Of a DNA stretch of 64,000 nucleotides, positions 9,766 through 16,729 are shown piece after piece; within the stretch, counting starts at the first letter, position 1, and each line of letters begins with the position of its first letter. A model generated the notes under the pieces. It saw nothing but the letters and a program-made list of their open reading frames with translations. It did no database searches and was not told the origin of the DNA. The stretch is from Pelomonas candidula (GTDB lineage Bacteria > Pseudomonadota > Gammaproteobacteria > Burkholderiales > Burkholderiaceae_C), in NCBI RefSeq assembly GCF_043555985.1, contig NZ_JBIGIC010000012.1, positions 1 through 64,000 of the forward strand, written 5' to 3'. Both the position numbers and the translations under genes were made by a program.

Positions 9766-10146
9766 TCAGAACACCAGGGTGGCCCACGCCGAATGGGCGG
9801 CGCGGGAGGCGTATTGGACAGCACCACCGTGGCGCCGGCCGGCGGGGATCAGGTCGTCGTGCGTGAGCCCCTGCGCGGCGAGCGCGTCGGCGCAGGCGAA
9901 GAAGCGCGCGCCATGCTCCAGCGCATCGTCCATCCAGTCGGCAATCGTCTTGTCGAAGCGGTCGGACGCGCGCAGTTGCGCCGCCACGCCCGGTTTGAGC
10001 AACAGCACGGCGCGGGCGGAGAAATAGACCTCCACCTGCATCTCCAGCGCCGCCGCCGCAGCCGCGTGCGCAAACGGCGTGGCCAGGCGCACCGGGTCGC
10101 CGGGGTCGGCCGCCCACAGCAGGATGGCGAGGCCGCTGCGCTTCAC
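9766..10146 (-). CDS. DsrE-like family protein
   Basis: A 126-residue protein with the DsrE/DsrF-like fold pattern: AILLWAADPGDPVRLATPFAHAAAAAALEMQVEVYFSARAV and a later FFACADALAAQGL. Canonical sulfur-trafficking DsrE proteins carry a conserved cysteine; here one cysteine sits in FFACADAL (about residue 83). It starts with GTG at 10146, overlapping the GcvH-like stop as GTGA. Position between tRNA-Sec and the putative selenium importer suggests a part in reduced sulfur or selenium handling; that is inference from context. Confidence 0.75.
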   Translation of the reverse strand: MKRSGLAILLWAADPGDPVRLATPFAHAAAAAALEMQVEVYFSARAVLLLKPGVAAQLRASDRFDKTIADWMDDALEHGARFFACADALAAQGLTHDDLIPAGRRHGGAVQYASRAAHSAWATLVF

Positions 10147-10577
10147 GGCGCGGTGTCCAGCTTGTTGAACCAGACCCAGCGGGCCTGCGCCTCGCGGATG
10201 GCGGCCTCATCGACCGCGAGCCTGGGCTTCTCTCCGTCGAGCTTCGACGGCGCCAGCTCGACCAGCCAGCCGGCGTCGTAGGGCGACTGGTGGATCAGCT
10301 CGGGCCGATCCTCCAGTGCGACGTTGACGCGCACGACGACGCCGGACAGCGGCGACTTCACCGACACGATGGACTTGGACAGCTCGACGACGCCGATGGA
10401 GCGGCCCTGCGCCACCTCGCTGCCAACCGGCTTGGGCCGGCACATGTAGATATCACCCGACGCCTTCAGGCCCAGCGCCGTGATGCCGACGAGCACATGC
10501 CCGCCCAGCAGCGGCTGTGCCCAGGTCTGGTCCTCGGGCCAGAGCCAGAAGCCGGGAGGCAGATCGGCGGCGGTCAT
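10143..10577 (-). CDS. Glycine cleavage H-like (lipoyl-domain) protein
   Basis: A 144-residue protein of the GcvH/lipoyl-carrier fold. The segment VVELSKSIVSVKSPLSG aligns with the GcvH motif VESVKAASDIYAPVSG, placing a lysine at the lipoylation position. No other glycine cleavage genes are nearby, so it is unlikely to serve glycine catabolism. Lipoyl carriers next to DsrE-like proteins occur in sulfur-trafficking loci; here the pair sits inside a selenium operon. The ATG at 10577 is chosen because the lipoyl fold starts directly after it; the upstream open frame runs into the repeat and tRNA region. Confidence 0.78.
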   Translation of the reverse strand: MTAADLPPGFWLWPEDQTWAQPLLGGHVLVGITALGLKASGDIYMCRPKPVGSEVAQGRSIGVVELSKSIVSVKSPLSGVVVRVNVALEDRPELIHQSPYDAGWLVELAPSKLDGEKPRLAVDEAAIREAQARWVWFNKLDTAP

Positions 10578-10612
10578 GGACGCATCTCTCCACACGATTT
10601 GGCCTTCAGTCG

Positions 10613-10712
10613 GCGTCGCGAGCGGCCCGAGGTTGCGTCGAGAAGCGCAGCCGTACTCGGGTACGGCGAGCATCGCAGGCGCGAGATCGGGTCGCGCAGC
10701 CGCCGAATGAAT
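10613..10712. repeat. Palindromic intergenic repeat downstream of tRNA-Sec
   Basis: Holds a perfect 7-bp hairpin, GCCGTAC (10650-10656) and GTACGGC (10661-10667), with a four-base loop, flanked by GC-rich blocks (gcgtcgagaagcgcag, gcgagcatcgcaggcgcgaga) that resemble dispersed repeats of related genomes. It lies 3' of tRNA-Sec on the transcribed strand, so the hairpin could end or process the transcript; there is no T-run. Confidence 0.4.
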
Positions 10713-10718
10713 GCCAAA

Positions 10719-10814
10719 TGGCGGAAAGAGGTGGGAGTCGAACCCACCCGGCGACGCGTGGCGCCACCCACCGGGTTTGAAGCCCGGCCGACACACCGGT
10801 GTCGTTCTCTTTCC
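10719..10814 (-). tRNA. selC: tRNA-Sec (anticodon TCA)
   Basis: A 96-base tRNA with encoded CCA. It has the bacterial tRNA-Sec shape: an 8-bp acceptor stem (GGAAAGAG/CTCTTTCC), a 6-bp D stem (CGACAC/GTGTCG), a CTTCAAA anticodon loop with TCA at 10778-10780, a long variable arm (GGTGGCG...CGTCGCC) and a T arm with GTTCGACTC. It begins four bases after the selB stop codon on the same strand, so it is probably processed from the sel operon transcript. It decodes the in-frame UGA of fdnG. Confidence 0.97.
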
Positions 10815-10818
10815 CTGT

Positions 10819-12687
10819 TCATGACGATACGACCGGCGCAAACAGCGCGCTGTCCGGCCTCAACTTGTGCTCGTCGCCCACGCGACGCAGCAGGCCGACG
10901 CGGTCGAAATGTTCCAGGTGCTGGATGGCACGCTTGCGGCCCAGGCCGGTTGCGTCGCGGAAGGCCGCTGCCGTGACCTTGCCATGCTCGGCGCCCAGCG
11001 CGCGGGCCAGGGTCGCGAGCCGCGTCATCGTCGCGGTGTCGCAGTAGAGGTCTTTCACGACCTGGTGCAGCTCGCCCTGCTGGGCCAGCCGCGCCAGCGT
11101 CGCGCGCAGCAGCGGCTCGGGCTCGGCACAGTCCTTGGCCAGGTCGCGCGCCCAGGCACCTTCGGCACCCGCGGCGGCGAGGTGGGGGGCGATCTTCTGC
11201 GCGATGCGCTGCTCGGCGGTGGACAGCTGAACGCCGTGGGCCGGCAAGTGCACACAGGCGCCGCGCACGGCGATGTGGCCCGTCGCTCGCAGGTCGGCCA
11301 GCACGTCCCGCCACAGCGCATCGGCGATGCGCGGCGCCACCAGCCGGCGCAGGCGGGCGGCGTCCGGCCCGAGCTCGTCGGGCGAGCGGGCGTGGAACTC
11401 GGCCAGCACGGCCAGCAGCCGCTGCGTGAGCACCGCGCCGGCGGCCTCGCCCAGCGCCCAGCCCTGCTGCGGCTCGGCCAGCCCCTCAGCCTGCCCGAAG
11501 CGGGCCAGGTCCAGCCCCAGCCGGGACAGCGCCAGCAGCCGCTCGCGGCGGCGCGCCGTGGAGGGCAGCTCGCAGGCGGCCAGCTCGTCCAGCCGCTCCG
11601 GCGTGCGGCGGTAGCGCGCCGGCGCGAAGGGGTCGAGCACGACACCGCCGGCCAGCGTGCGGGTGGCGCTGGCATCGCGCAGCACGAGACGGTCGCCACG
11701 CCACGCACCGACGGTGCCCTGGCAGACCAGCTGCACGCGGCCGGAGGCGCCCGGCTCGATCTGGTCACCGTCGAGCACCGCCACGCTGGCCGTCATGCTC
11801 TGTGCACCGACATGCAGGTGCACGCGCGCGCCGGAGCGCAGCGGCCGCGGCTCGCCGGGCCACAGACGCAGGCGGGCATCGAGCCGGTCCGTGGCCAGCG
11901 CCACGTGAGGCGCGGTGAGCCAGGCGCCGCGCGGCGCATCCTCCTTGGCGATGCCGGCCAGGGCCACGGCACAGCGCTGGCCGGCCTGGGCGCGCTCGAC
12001 CGGCCGGTTCTGCGCGTGCAGGCTGCGCACGCGGGCACGGCTCCCGGTGAGCTGGAGTTCCGCGCCGACGCTGATCTCGCCCGCATGCAGCGTGCCGGTG
12101 ACGACGGTGCCGACGCCGTCCAGCGTGAAGGCGCGGTCCACGGCCAGCCGCGGCGCAAGGCCATGCGTGTGGCGGGGCGGCGTGTGGCGGGCGGCGTCGA
12201 ACAGCAGCTCGCGCAGCGCGCGAACGCCCTGCCCCGTGGGCGCGCAGACGGGCAGGATGGGCGCGGCGTCCAGCCCCGTGCCGGCGAGCAGCGCGCGCAT
12301 CTCGCCGGCCAGCGCGTCGACGCGGCCGGGCTCGGCACGGTCCACCTTGGTGATGGCCACGGCGCCGCGCGTGAGGCCCAGCAGGCTCAGCACGGCCAGG
12401 TGCTCGCGGGTCTGCGGCATGACGCCATCGTCGGCCGCGACGAGCAGCAGCGCGAAGTCGATGCCGCTGGCGCCGGCCAGCATCGTGTGGACGAGCTTCT
12501 CGTGGCCGGGGACGTCGATGAAACCCAGGCGCTCGCCCAGCCCCGGCACGTCGACGTAGGCATAGCCCAGCTCGATGCTGATGCCGCGCGCCTTCTCCTC
12601 GGGAAGGCGGTCGGTGTCGACGCCGGTGAGCGCGTGCACCAGCGTCGTCTTGCCGTGGTCGATGTGGCCGGCCGTCCCGACGATCAC
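10819..12687 (-). CDS. selB: Selenocysteine-specific translation elongation factor SelB
   Basis: A 622-residue GTPase that delivers Sec-tRNA to the ribosome at UGA codons and binds the SECIS hairpin. G1 is GTAGHIDHGKTT near the N-terminus, G3 DVPGHEK, G4 TKVD; beta-barrel domains follow, and the C-terminal third holds the winged-helix repeats that bind SECIS RNA (ending with an RKRAIQHLEHFDRVGLLRR-type module). GTG at 12687 is the start, coupled to selA by a GTGA overlap; the longer open frame upstream overlaps selA and is a shadow. Length fits the family. Confidence 0.95.
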   Translation of the reverse strand: MIVGTAGHIDHGKTTLVHALTGVDTDRLPEEKARGISIELGYAYVDVPGLGERLGFIDVPGHEKLVHTMLAGASGIDFALLLVAADDGVMPQTREHLAVLSLLGLTRGAVAITKVDRAEPGRVDALAGEMRALLAGTGLDAAPILPVCAPTGQGVRALRELLFDAARHTPPRHTHGLAPRLAVDRAFTLDGVGTVVTGTLHAGEISVGAELQLTGSRARVRSLHAQNRPVERAQAGQRCAVALAGIAKEDAPRGAWLTAPHVALATDRLDARLRLWPGEPRPLRSGARVHLHVGAQSMTASVAVLDGDQIEPGASGRVQLVCQGTVGAWRGDRLVLRDASATRTLAGGVVLDPFAPARYRRTPERLDELAACELPSTARRRERLLALSRLGLDLARFGQAEGLAEPQQGWALGEAAGAVLTQRLLAVLAEFHARSPDELGPDAARLRRLVAPRIADALWRDVLADLRATGHIAVRGACVHLPAHGVQLSTAEQRIAQKIAPHLAAAGAEGAWARDLAKDCAEPEPLLRATLARLAQQGELHQVVKDLYCDTATMTRLATLARALGAEHGKVTAAAFRDATGLGRKRAIQHLEHFDRVGLLRRVGDEHKLRPDSALFAPVVSS

Positions 12688-14108
12688 GCCAGCGCCTCCT
12701 TCAGCACGCCCAGCTGCGAGGTCAGCAGCGCAGGCGCTTCCAGGCAGCGCAGGTCCAGCAGCAGGCGGTCGTCGTGGATGCGGCCGATGACGGGCCGCGG
12801 CAGGCCGCGCAACGCGGTGGCCAGCGCCTCCAGCGTGCGGCCACGGCCATCGGCCGCGGTGATGGCGAGGCCCGCCGACGGGATGCGTTCGACGGGCAGC
12901 GAGCCGGAGCCGATCTGGCTTTGCAGCGCGACAGTCTCGACCGCGAAGCGTGGCGCGACGGCGGCGGCCATGTCGGGGAGCAGGCGCTGCGCGAGGTCGG
13001 CGATCTGTGCCGGATTCCGGGTCAGCAGCCGCAGCGTGGGCAGGTCCCGCACCAGCCGCTCGGGCCGCAGGTAGAGGCGCAGCGTTGCCTCCAGCGCCGC
13101 AAACGGCAGCTTGGACAGGCGCAGCGCGCGCTTCATCGGGAACTTGCGGATGCGGCCCACGGCGGCCTTGCTGCCAACGATCAATCCGGCCTGCGGGCCG
13201 CCCAGCAGCTTGTCGCCGCTGAAGGTCACGACGTCGCAGCCCGCGGCCAGCATGGCCTGCGGCAGCGGCTCGGCGGGCAGGCCCCACTTGGACAAATCCA
13301 CCAGCGCGCCGCTGCCGAGGTCGGTCATCAGCGGCACGCCGGCCTGCCGCGCGATGGGCGCCAGCGTCGCCTCGTCGACCGACGACGTGAAGCCCTGCAC
13401 CTGGTAGTTGCTGGTGTGGACCTTGACGATGAGGCCGGTGCGCGGCGTGATGGCCTGCTCGTAGTCGCGCGGGTGGGTGCGGTTGGTGGTGCCCACCTCC
13501 ACCAGCGTCGCGCCGGCCGCGCTCATCACGTCGGGCATGCGGAAGGCGCCGCCGATCTCGACCAGCTCGCCGCGCGACACGATGGCCTCCCGGCCACGCG
13601 CCAGCGCCGCGATGCCCAGCAGCACGGCGGCGGCGTTGTTGTTGACGACGGTGGCGGCCTCGGCGCCGGTCAGCTCGCAGAGCAGGTCTTCGATGAGGTC
13701 GTCGCGGTCGCCGCGGGCACCCCGCTCGAGGTCGAACTCCAGGTTGTTGGGCGAGCCCATCAGCGCCATGACCTGCTGAAGCGCCGCGTCGGCCAGCAGC
13801 GAGCGGCCGAGGTTGGTGTGGATGACGGTGCCGGTCAGGTTGAGCACGGCGCGCATGGCCGGCTGCATGCGGGACTCGACGCGCGCCGCCAAGGCTTGCG
13901 GCAGCGCGGCGACCTCGGCACGCAGCAGGTCGCCAGCAACGGCGCGGGCGCGCAGGCCGTCCAGCAACGCCCTCGCCTCGCGCGCGACGAGCGTGTGGCC
14001 ATGCTCGGCGACCAGCGGCGCGCAGTCGCGCAGCAGTCTGTCCAGGGCCGGCAGGTCTTGGGGCCTCGCCTTGGAACCGTGGACCACGGATTCGTCGGGC
14101 GCGTTCAT
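12684..14108 (-). CDS. selA: L-seryl-tRNA(Sec) selenium transferase
   Basis: A 474-residue PLP enzyme converting Ser-tRNA(Sec) to Sec-tRNA(Sec) with selenophosphate. The family core LNLTGTVIHTNLGRSLL, the NNNAAAVLL block, RGELVEIGGAFRMPDVM and the PLP lysine K300 in FSGDKLLGGPQAG are all present. The start overlaps the fdhE stop by one base (TGATG), and the end overlaps selB. selD (selenophosphate synthetase) is not in the window and must be elsewhere. Confidence 0.96.
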   Translation of the reverse strand: MNAPDESVVHGSKARPQDLPALDRLLRDCAPLVAEHGHTLVAREARALLDGLRARAVAGDLLRAEVAALPQALAARVESRMQPAMRAVLNLTGTVIHTNLGRSLLADAALQQVMALMGSPNNLEFDLERGARGDRDDLIEDLLCELTGAEAATVVNNNAAAVLLGIAALARGREAIVSRGELVEIGGAFRMPDVMSAAGATLVEVGTTNRTHPRDYEQAITPRTGLIVKVHTSNYQVQGFTSSVDEATLAPIARQAGVPLMTDLGSGALVDLSKWGLPAEPLPQAMLAAGCDVVTFSGDKLLGGPQAGLIVGSKAAVGRIRKFPMKRALRLSKLPFAALEATLRLYLRPERLVRDLPTLRLLTRNPAQIADLAQRLLPDMAAAVAPRFAVETVALQSQIGSGSLPVERIPSAGLAITAADGRGRTLEALATALRGLPRPVIGRIHDDRLLLDLRCLEAPALLTSQLGVLKEALA

Positions 14109-15103
14109 CAGTGGGGTTTCCCTGGCGGTGCCGGGTCGTCCGGCTCGCCGAACAGCAGCAGCAGGTTGAGCCCGTGGCGCTGCAGCCCGGACTCGCTGAC
14201 CAGCAGGTCCAGCGTCAGCGTGGCGAGGTCATCGGCGACGGGCTCGATGCCGTTGTCGCGCACCGGGTGCATCAGCTTCAGGTAGTGGCCGCATTCGCTG
14301 CAGCACTCGGCCTGCACGGCGGGCTGCGTCTCGGCGCTGCTGCCGTCCGCCGCGACGAGGCTCTGCAGCGAGATGCCCTTGGTGCTCTGGCAGTGCGCGC
14401 ACTTGACGCGCACGTAATGCCATTGGGTGGTGCACAGGCCGCAGGCCAGGTAGCGGGCGCCCTCGCTACCCAGGCGCTCCAGCGAGGCCACCGGTTCCGA
14501 GCCGCAGCAGGGGCAACGGGTGGGATCGTCGACGCGCCCGAAGGGGGCGACCTGTGCTTCGACGCGGGCCGCGGTCTGCTGGACCAGGCGCACCCAATGC
14601 AGTTGCAGGCCGGCAGCAATCAGTGGCGCGCTGGCCAGATCCAGCCCCAGCATGACGCCATTCAGCAGGCGGTCGGCCTGGGTTTCCACGTGATCGTCGG
14701 CGGCCACGGCGAGCGCCAGCGCCGTCGCCCTGGCCGGGCCATCAGGCAGGCGGTGGGCCAGGTCAGCCAGCAGCGCGCGCAGCGAGTCGCGCCACACCGC
14801 GGTGCGCGGCCAGCTCTGGGCCGGCAGCAGCGGCTGGCCCGCGCGGGCGGCCGCCTCGACCTGCTCGGCGGTAGGCAGCGGCACGTCGACGCGGGCCGAC
14901 AGCGCGCGGTGCTGGGCATCGGCCAGCTCGGCGACGAAGAACAGGAAGTCGCGCATCGCGTGCTCCGCCGCCAGCTGGCGCAGGCGCAGCGCGCGCTCGG
15001 CGAAGACACCGACCTCGGGCAGGTGCAGGAAGGTCAGCTGCTCGCCGGCGCGGACAGCGATCTCTTCCGGGCTGAGGATCTTGTGCGTGGTGCCGACGGT
15101 CAC
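14108..15103 (-). CDS. fdhE: Formate dehydrogenase accessory protein FdhE
   Basis: A 331-residue cytoplasmic accessory protein needed for active membrane-bound formate dehydrogenase. Four CxxC pairs (CPCC, CGLC, CAHC, CSEC) in the C-terminal half form the rubredoxin-like iron sites known for FdhE. It starts with GTG at 15103; an upstream in-frame alternative is not evident. It sits between the structural subunits and the selenocysteine genes, tying both functions together. Confidence 0.93.
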   Translation of the reverse strand: MTVGTTHKILSPEEIAVRAGEQLTFLHLPEVGVFAERALRLRQLAAEHAMRDFLFFVAELADAQHRALSARVDVPLPTAEQVEAAARAGQPLLPAQSWPRTAVWRDSLRALLADLAHRLPDGPARATALALAVAADDHVETQADRLLNGVMLGLDLASAPLIAAGLQLHWVRLVQQTAARVEAQVAPFGRVDDPTRCPCCGSEPVASLERLGSEGARYLACGLCTTQWHYVRVKCAHCQSTKGISLQSLVAADGSSAETQPAVQAECCSECGHYLKLMHPVRDNGIEPVADDLATLTLDLLVSESGLQRHGLNLLLLFGEPDDPAPPGKPH

Positions 15104-15176
15104 AGGTGTTCACCCTTCGCGCTTCGTGCTGTCCCGCCAGGCGGGAGCTGAGCCCCTTCGGGCGGCCGTGCGGGTC
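15104..15176. repeat. Palindromic intergenic repeat between fdnI and fdhE
   Basis: CCCGCC (15133-15138) pairs with GGCGGG (15140-15145), followed by GCCCCTTCGGGC. On the minus strand this reads ccgcccgaaggggctcagctcccgcctggcggg, the same style of mosaic palindrome as inside the second permease gene at 7166-7245. It may moderate readthrough from the fdn structural genes into fdhE-selAB. Confidence 0.4.
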
Positions 15177-15800
15177 TCATTGCTTTCCAGTCATTTCCCG
15201 ATGCCACTGCGCGTGATTCTGACGCGCCCAGCCTTCGGTGACCGTGCCGCGCGTCATCGCGCGCAAGGTGCCTTTTACCCAGATCGCCGCGTAGACGTGC
15301 ACGATGACGGTCAGGATCAGCACCGTGGCCGATAGCGCATGCAGCAGGACGGCGACGCGCCGCAGCAGGATGGGGAAGGCGTTGGCGAACCACGGCTGCC
15401 AGAACAGGAAGCCCGTCAGCACCAGCATCGTCAGGCTCACGACCATCAGCCAGAACACCTGCTTCTGGCCGCCGTTGTAGCGGCCCGCGGGCGGCATGCG
15501 GCTCTTGTCGCCGCGCAGCATCTCGCCGCTGTGCCGCATCCATTCCCGGTCGGCGTCGGTCATCACGTTGTGGCGCCACAGCTTGAGGAACATGACGAGG
15601 AAGCACAGCGCCATCAACAGCCCCAGGAAAGGATGCAGGATGCGCGCCCAGGTGCCGCCGCCGAACAGCGCCGTCAGGAAGAAGAACGCGGGATGGAAGA
15701 AGGCCAGACCCGACAGCCCGGCACCGAGGAAGAACAGCACGATCAACCAGTGGTTGGTGCGCTCGCCAGCGTTGTAACGCTGCAGGAAGCGGGTGGCCAT
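15177..15800 (-). CDS. fdnI: Formate dehydrogenase subunit gamma (cytochrome b556)
   Basis: A 207-residue inner-membrane dihaem cytochrome b that passes electrons from the beta subunit to quinone. There are four hydrophobic helices, with histidines suitable as haem ligands in the first (RTNHWLIVLFFLGAG), second (ILHPFLGLLMALCF) and fourth (LLHALSATVLILTVIVHVYAAIW). It follows the beta subunit after 12 bases and is of normal family length. Confidence 0.93.
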   Translation of the reverse strand: MATRFLQRYNAGERTNHWLIVLFFLGAGLSGLAFFHPAFFFLTALFGGGTWARILHPFLGLLMALCFLVMFLKLWRHNVMTDADREWMRHSGEMLRGDKSRMPPAGRYNGGQKQVFWLMVVSLTMLVLTGFLFWQPWFANAFPILLRRVAVLLHALSATVLILTVIVHVYAAIWVKGTLRAMTRGTVTEGWARQNHAQWHREMTGKQ

Positions 15801-15812
15801 GGCGTGCTCCTG

Positions 15813-16715
15813 TCAGACGGTGGTGTTGCGGTCGGCGTTGCGGTCCGCCGCGGGGTCGTCCGGGTCCTCGATGGGCCCGACGCGCGTGTAGTGGAAGAAG
15901 CCGGCGATCGCCGCGCCGATCATGGCCGCGACGGCCAGCGGCTTGGCCGCGCCCTTCCACAGTGACACGAGCGGGCTGATCTTCGGGTCGGCCGGCAGGC
16001 CGTGGTAAAGCTCGGGCTTGTCGGCATGCTGCAGCACGTAGACGACATGAGTACCGCCCACGCCCGGCGGGTCGTAGACGCCCGCGTTGGCGTAGCCGCG
16101 CTCCTTCAGGTCGACGATGCGTTCGGCGCCGAACTCCAGCATGTCCTCCTTGGTGCCGAAACGGATCGCGCCGGTCGGGCAGGCCTTGGCGCAGGCCGGC
16201 TCCAGGCCCACGCCGACGCGATCGGAACAGAGCGAGCACTTGTAGGCCTTGCTGTCGACCTTGCTGATGCGCGGCACGTCGAACGGGCAGCCGGTCACGC
16301 AGTTGCCGCAACCGATGCAGTGCTCGGAGATGAAGTCGACGATGCCGTTCGTGTACTTGACGATGGCACCGGGCGCCGGGCAGCTCTTCAGGCAGCCCGG
16401 GTCCTCGCAGTGCATGCAGCCGTCCTTGCGGATCAGCCATTCGAGCTTGTCTTTCTCGACCTCCACCTCGGAGTAGCGCATGACCGTCCAGCTCTGCGGC
16501 GTGAGGTCGCGCGGGTTGTCGTAGGTGCCGTGGTTCTCGCCGACGTCGTCGCGCAGGTCGTTCCACTGCATGCACGCCACCTGGCAGGCCTTGCAGCCGA
16601 TGCAGGAGGTCACGTCGATGAGCTTGGCGACCTCGGCGACGTGCGTGCGCGCCTGGGTGGACGGCGTCGTCGTGGCGGAGCGCTTGGCGATGTCGAGGGA
16701 TTGGAGTGATGACAT
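15813..16715 (-). CDS. fdxH: Formate dehydrogenase subunit beta (iron-sulfur)
   Basis: A 300-residue periplasm-facing electron-transfer subunit. Four ferredoxin-type cysteine clusters are visible (CIGCKACQVAC, CMHCEDPGCLKSCP, CIGCGNCVTGCP, CSLCSDRVGVGLEPACAKACP) for four 4Fe-4S centres, followed by a C-terminal transmembrane anchor (about residues 248-266) and a charged tail. It follows fdnG after 14 bases and precedes the cytochrome b subunit, the standard operon order. Confidence 0.96.
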   Translation of the reverse strand: MSSLQSLDIAKRSATTTPSTQARTHVAEVAKLIDVTSCIGCKACQVACMQWNDLRDDVGENHGTYDNPRDLTPQSWTVMRYSEVEVEKDKLEWLIRKDGCMHCEDPGCLKSCPAPGAIVKYTNGIVDFISEHCIGCGNCVTGCPFDVPRISKVDSKAYKCSLCSDRVGVGLEPACAKACPTGAIRFGTKEDMLEFGAERIVDLKERGYANAGVYDPPGVGGTHVVYVLQHADKPELYHGLPADPKISPLVSLWKGAAKPLAVAAMIGAAIAGFFHYTRVGPIEDPDDPAADRNADRNTTV

Positions 16716-16729
16716 GGCGCGATCCCCCT

